The translations under genes were made by a program, and so were the position numbers. A stretch of DNA of 64,000 bases, taken from contig NC_064045.1 of NCBI RefSeq assembly GCF_932526225.1, positions 3,916,498 through 3,980,497 on the forward strand. Direction: 5' to 3'. Shown piece by piece: positions 10,201-19,071 of the stretch. The notes under the pieces are model-generated. The model searched no databases, was not told where the DNA came from, and was given only the letters and a program-made list of their open reading frames with translations. This DNA comes from Nematostella vectensis. Lineage: Eukaryota > Cnidaria > Anthozoa > Actiniaria > Edwardsiidae. Every line of letters begins with the position of its first letter. The first letter of the stretch is position 1.

Positions 10201-11014
10201 ACATTCTTCCTCATACAACACTGACAAAAACCATGGAACTCATATATTATACCTTTATTGTCTACCTTTAGGGAAATTGCCCTGCTGCAACGTGAATTGG
10301 AAGAAGCAAAGGCAAAGCCAGCCACTGTAAGTGAAAACGATTATTGCAGGATTTCACATTTTTGGTGGCATGCCACACAAGAAGGATGAAATTACCTAAA
10401 ATTGGACAAAATTTATATGTGGAAATATAGACTCATAAACTACTAGTATTAAAGATTGTAGATCACCTGCTCGACTTTGTTGTTTATTCTTGAGGAAGCT
10501 TCAAAATAACAATCTACAAATGAAGTCTGATATGTGATTGACAATATTTGATGGAACATCTCTTGGTTACTCTCTTGAATTAGCCAATGTAAATGGAGAC
10601 TTTGTGTGACTCGCCATTGAACGTTGGGGGGGGGGGGGATAAAATGGCGGTGTAATTGGCCTACTTTATACTAATGGTTCAATTTTCATTTAGGCTGAAA
10701 TTGCATGTCAGGCAAATGTAGAAATGTCAGACACACAAGTCCAAACAACTTGTGCCTCAACAAACGAATGTGAGACCCAGACAGAGGTCACAAACACCAT
10801 CAAAGTCACCCAAGAGACCCAGACCGACCCACTTCCAAAGGTCAGTGCCTAGGATCATAATTACTCAGACCTTGATACAATGTTCTTACCATGTTTATGT
10901 TTCCTATTTCAGAGGCGGGGTAACCCTGTGACCCGTGCCTGGCGGCGCTTCAGGGAGAGAGTGCGTGGCCTCCGAGACCACCTCTTTCCTGGTGCTGCAG
11001 TTCCTGCCCTGTAA
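7282..11014 (+). CDS. Coiled-coil TQT-motif protein, copy 1
   Basis: Exons: 7282-7345, 7647-7666, 7891-7956, 8177-8220, 8505-8553, 8642-8676, 8810-8861, 9365-9399, 9630-9678, 9751-9806, 10272-10326, 10694-10840, 10913-11014. Every intron is GT-AG and all phases join, giving 774 nt and 257 residues ending GAAVPAL. Residues ~22-82 and ~125-175 are charged, heptad-like and predicted coiled coil. A short hydrophobic segment (NWMCSYIAGLTMSELVNK) and a CDTC motif lie between them. Exon 12 carries TQVQT, ETQTE and ETQTD, resembling LC8 dynein light chain sites. The last exon is Arg-rich (AWRRFRERVRGLRD). I do not recognise the family. No signal peptide is visible. Exon 2 is only 20 nt. The six copies are near-identical, so expression may be additive. 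Confidence 0.85.
7351..7391 (+). promoter_or_regulatory. Triple E-box cluster in intron 1
   Basis: TCACGTGA at 7351-7358 and 7368-7375, then TCATGTGA at 7384-7391, begin 5 bp inside the exon 1 donor at 16-17 bp spacing. TCACGTGA is the core of MITF/TFE-type E-boxes. The first two are present after exon 1 in all six units. The third is degraded to AGTAATGTGA in units 2, 5 and 6. Confidence 0.4.
8339..8428 (+). repeat. 37-bp purine minisatellite, unit 1
   Basis: About two units of a G/A-rich ~37-bp repeat in intron 4 of the copy 1 gene, ending 76 bp before exon 5. This is the shortest of the six alleles. The plus strand is almost pure purine. Confidence 0.9.
9013..9132. mobile_element. Intron 7 inverted-repeat element
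   Basis: The left arm TGTGTCCAAGTTTAGCAACC and right arm GGTGGCTAAACTAGGAGACA are imperfect inverted repeats, 18 of 20 matching in unit 2 (17043-17162). It is a ~120-bp MITE-like insertion shared by all units, so it predates the amplification. Confidence 0.5.
9840..10200. repeat. Poly-G element remnant in intron 10
   Basis: Intron 10 carries paired G-runs flanked by GTACCCAGGATTTTTC-like sequence (intact in units 2-6, e.g. 17973-17992) and a C-rich end (GCACCCCCTGCACCCCCC). These resemble the ends of a G-rich MITE. G-run length differs in every unit, from about 7 to about 25. Confidence 0.5.
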
Positions 11015-11024
11015 GGGGCCTGGT

Positions 11025-11132
11025 GGTAGCTAGCACAGCTTAAAGGATACCCCTACACATCGAAACATCTCAAGTATGTAGGGGATCAGCCTTACCATGT
11101 GATGATCTTTCCACCTTGCTGTGCTAGCTACC
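11025..11132 (+). other. 3'-UTR foldback, all six units
   Basis: A 15-bp perfect inverted repeat, GGTAGCTAGCACAGC (11025-11039) and GCTGTGCTAGCTACC (11118-11132), starts 11 nt after the stop codon. An inner stem CCCCTACA/TGTAGGGG lies within it. The same structure is at 19084-19191, 26533-26640 (one arm mismatch), 34511-34618, 42288-42395 and 50393-50500. In the transcript it would form a long hairpin. It could be a MITE remnant or a regulatory RNA structure. Confidence 0.65.
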
Positions 11133-11225
11133 AGGACTGGCACACCTTTGCCAGACTGTAAGTACTGCTGTTGCGATTTTATCAGAATGTGTCTTTTTAT
11201 GACAGATTGACGTCGGGCCAATAGC

Positions 11226-11515
11226 TCTAACATCTCGAACTCCAACTCTAACATCTCCAACTCCAACTCTAACATCTCCAACTCCAACTCTAACAGCTCC
11301 AACTCCAACTCTAACATCTCCAACTCCAACTCTAACATCTCCAACTCCAACTCTAACATCTCCAACTCCAACTCTAACATCTCCAACTCCAACTCTAACA
11401 TCTCCAACTCCAACTCTAACAGCTCCAACTCCAACTCTAACATCTCCAACTCCAACTCTAACATTTCCAACTCCAACTCTAACATCTCCAACTCCAACTC
11501 TAACAGCTCTAACAT
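11226..11515 (+). repeat. 21-bp minisatellite, unit 1
   Basis: About 13 tandem copies of a 21-bp unit (TCTAACATCTCCAACTCCAAC with single-base variants), downstream of the foldback. Units 2, 3 and 5 have none to two repeats at the matching position. The Leu/Glu-rich minus-strand frame it creates is a by-product. Confidence 0.92.
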
Positions 11516-11904
11516 TTCCTTTTTTCTGTCTACAGGGGTTTGCCGACTTTCCTAATTGGATTATAATTATCTATTATAAGTCGATTATTAATCTTATCAA
11601 ATTATTTGATTATTACTTATTATCTGGGCCTCTCTGGATACATACTAGTTTATTGCTCCAAATCTGAGAATTGTTTGACCTTATCATGACCCAAAGATTG
11701 AAGCTGACACCATTAGGCATATTTCTGGTATCAGCTTTGCAACAGATATCTGATATTTTTAGCTTTTTACCATCAGAACAATTTATGCACTAGCACACCA
11801 ATAATGCCATGGCTATTGGCTGTTATACATTCACATGTTTTTACATATTTTTATAAGTCTACCGTTTAGTTGAGACCCATTCTGTGGTCACTATGGCATG
11901 TTGA

Positions 11905-12050
11905 GGGCCACACCCAGAGCACCTGTGCACCCCGTTCACCTAAGGGCGTCATCTGCACAGGTGTTCCTGATGAGTGGGGGTTGAGGCGGGAAAGGGTTCC
12001 GCGACACCATGTTTTCATGGGCCCCCATGATTTCGAGTTGGGTGTGGCCC
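11905..12050 (+). other. Conserved nested-palindrome module
   Basis: GGGCCACACCC (11905-11915) pairs with GGGTGTGGCCC (12040-12050). Inside, CACCTGTGCA pairs with TGCACAGGTG, and ATGGGCCCCCAT forms its own near-palindrome. Present in all six units (e.g. 19682-19827). It lies about 0.9 kb after the stop codon, before ATTAAA (~12090) and AATAAA signals (~12180-12260), so it may be in the 3' UTR or be an independent structured RNA. Open frames exist on both strands but look incidental. Confidence 0.45.
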
Positions 12051-12204
12051 CTACAGATGTTGAACATTGAATTGCTTGTAGTGAGTGTATTAAAGTCAAG
12101 CTGGTATATGTAAATAGAAAAGAAAGAATGTCAAATAACAATAACCATAGCTAGTGTCATGGTGTGCATCCAAGAATTGTAAATAAAAAGAGTAAATAGT
12201 ATAC

Positions 12205-12601
12205 CGTATTTGCAGTCGAACTACAGAAATACACCATAACTGTGAATACATATTGAATAAAATGACTGCATCATTGTAACAATACCTACATCCTTGTAGT
12301 TGATAATTGGGAGGAAAGATGTTAACCTAATACATCTTATTATTTTATCTTGTCCACCTGTCGCGAATGCCTACCTCCAAGGCAGTACCTAAGACAAAGA
12401 GTCCGAAATGAGGCACATCGATGGCATGGACAAGCCCGCGTCTGGTGGATCACGCGCTAGCTCGGTGACGTCGGCGAAATGCCGCGAGCTTGGGCTTCCT
12501 GTGCCTAATCTCCAAAGTCGTATATAGTGTTGAAGATTTATGTTAACGCAGAAACCAAGAAATTATCCGGAACTCCCATAAAAGTTCCAAGTAAGGAGGG
12601 G
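12205..12601. other. ~395-bp segment absent from unit 2
   Basis: Between GTATACCGTATTTG and GGGCTTTCTTTGTAAG, units 1, 3, 4 and 5 carry about 395 bp that unit 2 lacks (junction near 19990-20003). Unit 6 keeps only its left part, diverging at 51537. I see no gene in it. The GC-rich block 12360-12500 contrasts with its AT-rich flanks. It could be an insertion or a unit 2 deletion. Confidence 0.6.
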
Positions 12602-12712
12602 CTTTCTTTGTAAGTTCACCTCCGTACCGAGTTCGTCTCGAATGTGTTGAGCCGAGAGGGTCTGGTACTAGCACTCCATGTTACCCCAACATCTAGGCGA
12701 ACACATGGAGTA

Positions 12713-12743
12713 TGACGTCATTACACAATGGAGCATGACGTCA
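12713..12743. promoter_or_regulatory. Paired CRE palindromes, unit 1
   Basis: TGACGTCA occurs at 12713-12720 and 12736-12743, just left of the foldback element. Pairs recur at the matching place in units 2-5 (e.g. ~20117, ~27963, ~36122, ~43686), the second site in unit 5 ending TCATG. TGACGTCA is the full CREB/ATF palindrome. Confidence 0.45.
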
Positions 12744-12771
12744 TTAGAAACCAGGATGTCTAGGATTGGAC

Positions 12772-13052
12772 CCAGCCTAGTCCCAGGCGGTCTTACCGGG
12801 TTTCCTGCGTTCATCCTAGTCCCAGGCGTTCTTACCGGGTTTCCTGTGTTCAGCCTAGTCCCGGGCGTTCTTACCGGGTTTCCTGTGTTGAGCCTAGTCC
12901 TAGGCGTTCTTACCGGTTTTCCTGTGTTTGGGTTTCCTGTGTATGGTAAGAGTTGGGACGTCACAGGAAACCGCTCGCCCCAGCCAAAAGGTTACCTCAC
13001 GGTTTATTTCCGAGTACAGGATACCCGGTTAGAACGCCTGGGACTAGGCTGG
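12772..13052. mobile_element. Foldback element with 39-bp arm array, unit 1
   Basis: The left side is four tandem 39-bp units (12773-12929, core CCTAGTCCCAGGCGTTCTTACC). The right end is one inverted unit ending GGACTAGGCTGG (13041-13052), so the left terminus CCAGCCTAGTCC is matched exactly. This is a terminal inverted repeat tandemly amplified on one side, as in foldback-type DNA transposons. The reading frames it produces on both strands are by-products. Confidence 0.65.
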
Positions 13053-13502
13053 ATTTAGACTCCTACGAGCCGCTCTTAGGGAACGCGCTTCCCTTAGGCC
13101 CCACGAGCGCCTGCTCCACAGAGCGGCAAAACGAATTAGCCAATCAGCGTTCACTTTCCAAATTCTGGAAAGTTGACGTTGGCTGTTCACGGGCTTTGGA
13201 TCCACGACGGCGCTTTCAGCGGGTCTCGGGCTCTTCACTCGTCGCTTCGTTGCCGTGAACGGTTCATTTATCTCGTGTTTTACACTCTCAACATGTTTCA
13301 ATGCTCTTTCTAGTTTCGCAAGGCTTTTGTAGCACTTTGTACAAATAAAAAGACTGGAATGTTCCTTTCCATAAACACTAGGATCTTCTTCCGTCGAACA
13401 TTTTATCAGTTCGACTAGATCTAGAGAGCTTTTCCTAAAAACATTTACTTTACCAGCAGACACTGGCGTTAAACTGCTACAAATGAAGCATTTATAGTCT
13501 GC
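13044..13502 (-). CDS. CxxC-CxxC protein exon, unit 1 (frameshifted)
   Basis: On the minus strand CFIC (13479-13490) is followed ~35 residues later by LVELIKCSTEEDP and then LFICTKCYKSLAKLERAL. These are two CxxC pairs plus an intervening Cys, a plausible zinc-binding fold with a helical tail. A basic segment (ATKRRVKSPRP) follows. No ATG precedes it; a possible 3' splice site lies upstream in other units. In unit 1 an 8-bp insertion around 13513-13520 (CTAGTTTT) breaks the frame upstream of CFIC. I do not recognise the family. It converges with the plus-strand coiled-coil gene of the same unit. The last ~45 residues run into the foldback arm and are probably not coding. Confidence 0.45.
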   Translation of the reverse strand, partial: ADYKCFICSSLTPVSAGKVNVFRKSSLDLVELIKCSTEEDPSVYGKEHSSLFICTKCYKSLAKLERALKHVESVKHEINEPFTATKRRVKSPRPAESAVVDPKPVNSQRQLSRIWKVNADWLIRFAALWSRRSWGLREARSLRAARRSLNPA

Positions 13503-13603
13503 CTCGACAGTTTTCTAGTTTTCTTTGGAGTTTCTGCCTTATATGTATTTCTGGGACATTTTATTGCAACATTTGCAAAGGAAAAATTGAAAAACTTTCC
13601 AGG

Positions 13604-13700
13604 GGCGGATCCAGAAGTTTAAAAAGGGGGGGGGGGGGGGGGGGGGGCGAAGCAAGAGTTTCAAGAAAGGGGGCGGACTTATTCTTCCTCCGTATATTTC
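13604..13700. repeat. G-run element remnant beside CxxC exon
   Basis: CAGGGGCGGATCCAG followed by a G-run resembles the terminus CAGGGGTGGATCCAGG at 61574, the edge of the hAT element. Present in units 1-5 with different G-run lengths. No matching second terminus was found. A TATA-like CTATAAAT lies further right, near 13861. Confidence 0.4.
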
Positions 13701-14099
13701 CTTGCATTCGAACAAATCTGCGACGCAATAAAGCTCTTCGGGTCATGAACCGAGCGCTGGACTCTATTGTTCTCTGTGACAGTTGCTATGTGGCGTCTCA
13801 AGAACGGCTTGTGATTGGTTTCGCGGGAAAAATAAAGATTCATATATGGTCATTTTAGCCCTATAAATCGTGTATTTGAACGTTTTCCCGCTGTTTTCGA
13901 TACAGCAGGCTCAGGTTTGACAAGATGTAAACACCACGAGCGTTTGAGTAAGTTCCCGAGGAATGTAGCGAAGAAATGCGCTAAATTGCCTGGATTCAAC
14001 TGGAGACAAAGACACATAGACTCACAAAATACGTTCTATCTGTATCAGGATTTATTCGATCGAACTGAAACTTGGCAACCAAAAACTAGACATAATTTA

Positions 14100-14241
14100 A
14101 AAACTTTTCATCAGAGTACGCCATCGATTTATTTTTCGATTTATTTTTCGCGGAATAATCTCTAGCGGAACTTGAATTTTTATTTTTCGCAACTAATTTC
14201 TCGCATTTAATTTTTTTTTGCGCACTCTGATGAAAAGTTTT
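14100..14241. mobile_element. 142-bp hairpin MITE, unit 1
   Basis: An 18-bp perfect inverted repeat, AAAACTTTTCATCAGAGT (14100-14117) and its complement (14224-14241), encloses an AT-rich interior with TTATTTTTCG repeats. Matching copies: 21602-21734, 29339-29472, 37533-37666 and 45027-45160. Being in the same place in every unit, it was carried along by the tandem duplication. Confidence 0.6.
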
Positions 14242-14725
14242 ATTCTATCCTTAGGTATCATATACTGAGTTTATATTGGGTTACATTGAAACGCGTTTGC
14301 TCTAGAGCGAAAATGAGCATTTTCGGCTTAATTAACAGCCTACGGCAAATAGCCGACTTCCTCGAATTTTTTTCAGATGACTAAAATGACAATTTTGTTA
14401 TGAAGTTGGATAATGTATCTGTTTGTTGTGAAAGTTTCGACCATTTTTATGCAAAAGCGGCCTCATAAATGTAATTTGTAATTTAGGGTAATTTGAGCGC
14501 GTATTTGCCTTTTTGCCTTTCGTAACGCCTCAATTTTAAGCCAAATGTCTGAAAAAGGGGGGGGGGGGGGGTGGTTACTACGTATTCAATCCAGGTCATT
14601 AATAGGAATTATGAAGAGGGGTGGTAGAAGTATAAAGCCGTGCGGAACCTCGGAAGTAACGAAAATAGTGCGCGCGGTATTACGTAAGTCATGATGTAAC
14701 ATCCTATCATGATAACGTAACAAAG

Positions 14726-14739
14726 GTTGCTAAGGTTTC
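14726..14739 (-). promoter_or_regulatory. Candidate RFX X-box, unit 2
   Basis: On the minus strand the site reads GAAACCTTAGCAAC, 68 bp before the start codon at 14808. It matches GTNRCC-N2-RGYAAC except for one base. The nearby 210-bp deletion in unit 2 spared it. The equivalent site is at 30152-30165 in unit 4, with the same spacing to the ATG. Confidence 0.4.
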
Positions 14740-14807
14740 CCGCCAGATTTTCTACAGACCCCGAACTGATCGGTCGAAATTTTTTCGCTCTTCAATTTTC
14801 CTAAAAA

Positions 14808-17800
14808 ATGTCTCACAGGAACCCAGTTTACCGGGGCGGCTCGATGAAGAATTTATCCAGCAAAGACAAAGGTAGGTCACGTGAACACAAGTGTCACGTG
14901 ATCAAAGAGTAATGTGATAATATGACAAAAATTTGGAAGAAGAAGAAAGATGCGACTTTTAGCAAATGGAAAAAGCGACTTAGAAAAGGGGAAACGTTTA
15001 CATTTAACATTAAGACAAGGATCTGAGGGAAAAAGGCGGCCAATTAACAAGACCGACAGAAAAAGCAATATGGACTGAGTTCTCTGTCAAAAAACCGCCA
15101 CTTGAATATGAAAGCAAGTTTTTTTAAACTTTATTTTTATAAAATTTGTTAATTCTTGGTTTTCTTTTTCTTTAGATATCATCCTTCGGCAAAAGGTAAG
15201 TTGATGCCCTTAATTTTATTTTGATGGAAAAGGTTTCTGATGCGGGATATGTGATTCACATTAATTGGACAATTTTGGTAATGAGCTAGTGTTCTGTGAA
15301 ACAAAAAAAAAACAATGAACGGAATCAAACGTCTCTCCATTTGGTTTTCTTTGAGTAAATAATTTGGCCTTCTTTCTTCATAAATATAAGTTAAGCTTAT
15401 TGTTATGATATTTTTTTCAGACCGAAGAACTTGATGTTGCAATGCAAGAGATGAAAAGGCTAGAGAAGCTGGTCAAAACACAAAAGGTATTAAACAAGCT
15501 GTCCGAATTAGGTTGATTTGAAAGAACACTAATTTTGCAATTCGCTCATTTTTTTGATAATCACATAGGCAATGATAATTCTTCAGTGGGACATTTTAAT
15601 TTTAATGGTTGTATAACATTACACATGTAGAAAACTGGGAGCTCATTACTCATTGATTACTCATATCAATGATTATTTGTATTCACTTTGATTCCAGGAG
15701 AAAAACCACAACAAGAAGCAAAGAATTGAGGAAGTAAATAAGTATGTGACATATTGTACATAGAAAGCTTTACGAGGGGAGCCTTTGACACATTGCGGGG
15801 CCTTGTTGATGTATATACACAATATTATGTGATGGAAGAAAGTAGTGGGGGGGGTATCAAGGGGACAGGAGAAGGGGCGAGAAAAGAGGTTGAGAAGGGG
15901 ATGGGAGAAGGGGCAAGAAAAGGGGTTTGGGAAGGGGATGGGAGAAGGGGCAAGAAAAGGGGTTTGGGAAGGGGATGGGAGAAGGGGCGAGAAAAGAGGG
16001 TTGAGAACGGGCGAGTAAAGGGGGTTGAGAAGGGAATGGGAGAAGGGCAAGAAAAGAAGGTTGAGAAGGGAATGGGAGAAGGGGCAAGAAAAGGGGTTTG
16101 GGAAGGGGATGGGAGAAGGGGCGAGAAAAGGGGTTTGGGAAGGGGATGGGAGAAGTGGCGAGAAAAGGGGTTTGGGAAGGGGATGGGAGAAGGGGCAAGA
16201 AAATGGGGTTGAGAAGGGAATGGGAGAAGGGGCAAGAAAAGGGGTTTGGGAAGGGGATGGGAGAAGGGGCGAGAAAAGGGGTTTGGGAAGTGAATGGGAG
16301 AAGGGGCAAGAAAAGGGGGTTGAGAAGGGGATGGGAGAAGGGGCAAGAAAAGAGGTTTGGGAAGGGGATGGGAGAAGGGGCAAGAAAAGAGGTTTGGGAT
16401 GGGGATGGGAGAAGGGGCAAGAAAAGGGGTTTAAGAAGGGAATGGGAGAAGGAGGAATGTATCATTCTCATAAAACAATTTTTTAGCTGTTATCCTTATA
16501 AGTTGCGAAACTTGTTTTTGTTTATCAAAAAAGGTCTATTTCGGAGAACAGAAAACTTATGGAGAAACTATTAAAAGAACAAGTGAGTGCTAAAAAAGTT
16601 TATTTGACGAGCTACTTACTTTAGATTTTTTGGAATCCAAATAATAAGAAAAATTGTTTTTGGTAATTTAGGAGGAGCGAGACAAGCTAATGGAGGACAG
16701 GGAGAAGTAAGTATATTTTAATTACTAAATTATACAAAGAAAATATAATAAAAAACTATTTAAACTCTTCTTATAACAGTACTTACAGGTACAAAAGTGA
16801 TGCACAGTGGTCACTAACAGTCTATTTATATGCCAACAGCTGGATGTGCTCTTATATTGCTGGTCTTACCATGTCAGAGCTGGTCAACAAGGTGAGTTAG
16901 AAGCTACCAGAGGAAATAATTCTTTATTTACATGGGCATATCCAGGATTTAACAATGGAGTCTGCAGGTATAGGTGTTCCAAGTTAAGGCCTGCCTAAAA
17001 TAGGCGGTATGTAGCGTGTGGCATGAAGCGTGCGACATGACATGTTTCCAAGTTTAGCCACCAAAAGCATGAAGTGTGCGTCAAATTTTGTTTCTCAACT
17101 ATCAGAGAAACATTTCTTTGTTGGTGCTACAATGTCTTCCTGGGTGGCTAAACTAGGAGACATTCAGGTGACATGTATCACTTGACATGTCACCTTGTTT
17201 AGCCAGGCTTTATCTAAGGAAATATACTTTATCTAAGAAAATACATCTTTTTGACAGTTCATATGGTACATATTCCCACCCCATACTATTTCATTGAATC
17301 ATATCACAGATCACTGGATTAAATTTTAAGCAACAAAAATATCAATTATCTTGGAAGTTTTTGAATGACTATCATCTGTTTTATTTCTTTTCAGACTGTC
17401 AAAATGTACGATACTTGCGAGGCAGAAAGGTACAAAATTGCTATATTCTTCACTTACAGGTAGTTTAGAGTAGCCTGTATGCTAGTTTAGAGCAATCAAT
17501 GTAAAATAAATGATGACAACAAGTACACCTGCCAAATTTTCCGTTTAATCAGGGCATCTGATGAAGATTGAACAAGTCTGTTAAATTTAAGTGAACACAT
17601 GAAAGATCTTTCTTTTGTAAATGTCTGTTCAATAACACTTATTTCTGGATTTCCTTTCAGTTCTATTGAGGATCTGCGCTTACAGAAAAAGAAAAGAGAA
17701 ATAGAGCTGGTATTGAAATAATCTTATTTTATTGAGATCATATTGAGCTATCAACTATACAGTCAATGTGTTTTATTCCAGGTGGAGCAACAAGAAATCC

Positions 17801-19071
17801 TCAACAACCTGAAGAATACAGGAGATGACCTAGACAGGTAATAAACAACATGATACTCCTTCTTGTACAACACTGACAAAAACCCTGGAACTTGTACCTT
17901 ATTGCCTACCTTTAAACTCCAACATCGACAAAAACCCTGGAACTAATATCTTATTTGTCAAGCTCAAAACTCCTGTACCCAGGATTTTTCTTCGGGGGGG
18001 GGGGGGGGGGGGGGGGGGTGCGAAATCCGAAAAAGTGGACCTAATTTTTCTGGGGGGGGGAGTTCTCTGAACACCCCGATTTAAACAAATAAAGGATTTT
18101 TTATGCCTTTGCAGTATTGCCACGGGCTGTTTATTGTCAGATTTGGTTATATACCAGACTGATCTAGCTTATGCTTTATAATTTTGTCTACAAATAGCAC
18201 GTCTATTGAGAACCAAAAGTGGACCTTCGGCCGTTATGGGGGGGGGGGTTACTCCAACATTCTTCCTCATACAACACTGACAAAAACCATGGAACTCATA
18301 TATTATACCTTTATTGTCTACCTTTAGTGAAATTGCCCTGCTGCAACGTGAATTGGAAGAAGCAAAGGCAAAGCCAGCCACTGTAAGTGAAAACGATTAT
18401 TGCAGGATTTCACATTTTTGGGGGCATGCCACACAAGATAGGATGGAATTACCTAAAATTGGACAAAATTTATATGTGGAAATATAGACTCATAAACTAC
18501 CAGTATTAAAGAATGTAGATCACCTGCTCGACTGTTTTTTATTCTCGAGGAAGCTTTAAAATAACAATCTACAAATGAAGTATGATATGTGATTGACAAT
18601 ATTTGATCGAACATCTCTTGGTTACTCTCTTGAATTAGCCAATGTAAATGGAGACTTTGTGTGACTCGCCATTGAACGTTTGGGGGGGGGAGGGGATAAA
18701 ATGGTGGTGTAATTGGCCTACTTTATACTAATGGTTCAATTTTCATTTAGGCTGAGATTGCATGTCAGGCAAATGTAGAAATGTCAGACACACAAGTCCA
18801 AACAACTTGTGCCTCAACAAACGAATGTGAGACCCAGACAGAGGTCACAAACACCATCAAAGTCACCCAAGAGACCCAGACCGACACACTTCCAAAGGTC
18901 AGTGCCTAGGATCATAATTACTCAGACCTTGATACAATGTTCTTACCATCTTTATGTTTCCTATTTCAGAGGCAGGGTAACCCTGTGACCCGTGCCTGGC
19001 GGCGCTTGAGGGAGAGAGTGCGTGGCCTTCGAGACCCCCTCTTTCCTGGTGCTGCAGTTCCTGCCCTGTAA
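14808..19071 (+). CDS. Coiled-coil TQT-motif protein, copy 2
   Basis: Exons: 14808-14871, 15176-15195, 15421-15486, 15698-15741, 16534-16582, 16672-16706, 16840-16891, 17395-17429, 17661-17709, 17782-17837, 18328-18382, 18751-18897, 18970-19071. 257 residues, intact. Differences from copy 1 include EE to EK at the start of exon 4, LMEE to LMEK, CDTC to YDTC (loss of one Cys), KNLK to NNLK, DPD to DLD, R to S at the exon 10/11 join, and TDP to TDT beside the last TQT. In the last exon RRG becomes RQG and DHL becomes DPL. The exon 5 donor is CAA|GT instead of CAG|GT. Confidence 0.85.
15861..16457 (+). repeat. 37-bp purine minisatellite, unit 2
   Basis: About 16 repeats in intron 4 (core GGGATGGGAGAAGGGGCAAG). 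The long open frames on both strands come from the repeat length not being divisible by three. Confidence 0.93.

Larger units (their letters stand above)
6805..14573 (+). repeat. Tandem array unit 1 (7.77 kb)
   Basis: Homology to the other units starts abruptly at GTTACTACGTATT (6805). The 126 bp between the LTR element and this point show nothing recognisable. Unit 1 is the most diverged at its left end: it has a private G-run element remnant near 7047-7090 (CCAGGATTGGCCGAGGGG, similar to 53701-53718), and its minisatellite is the shortest. Order within a unit is: promoter region, 13-exon plus-strand gene, 3'-UTR foldback, 21-bp repeats, structured module, foldback element with 39-bp repeats, minus-strand CxxC exon, and a 142-bp hairpin MITE. 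Confidence 0.9.

Noticed and set aside
11030..11515. Leu/Glu heptad-like protein (MLELELE repeats)
   Set aside because: The 21-bp minisatellite is divisible by three, so one frame stays open. Copy number falls to zero in other units, which a real protein would not tolerate.
11866..12141. 91-codon minus and 66-codon plus open frames seen in most units
   Set aside because: They persist because the units are nearly identical. They overlap each other in a palindromic region and show no domain.
12678..13058. Repeat protein with LTGFPVFSLVPGV units
   Set aside because: It is the 39-bp arm array of a foldback element, open on both strands.
15673..16574. Long Pro/Ser/Phe-rich and Gly/Lys/Glu-rich open frames on both strands
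   Set aside because: They are the 37-bp purine minisatellite read in several frames. They sit inside intron 4 and recur with every allele length.
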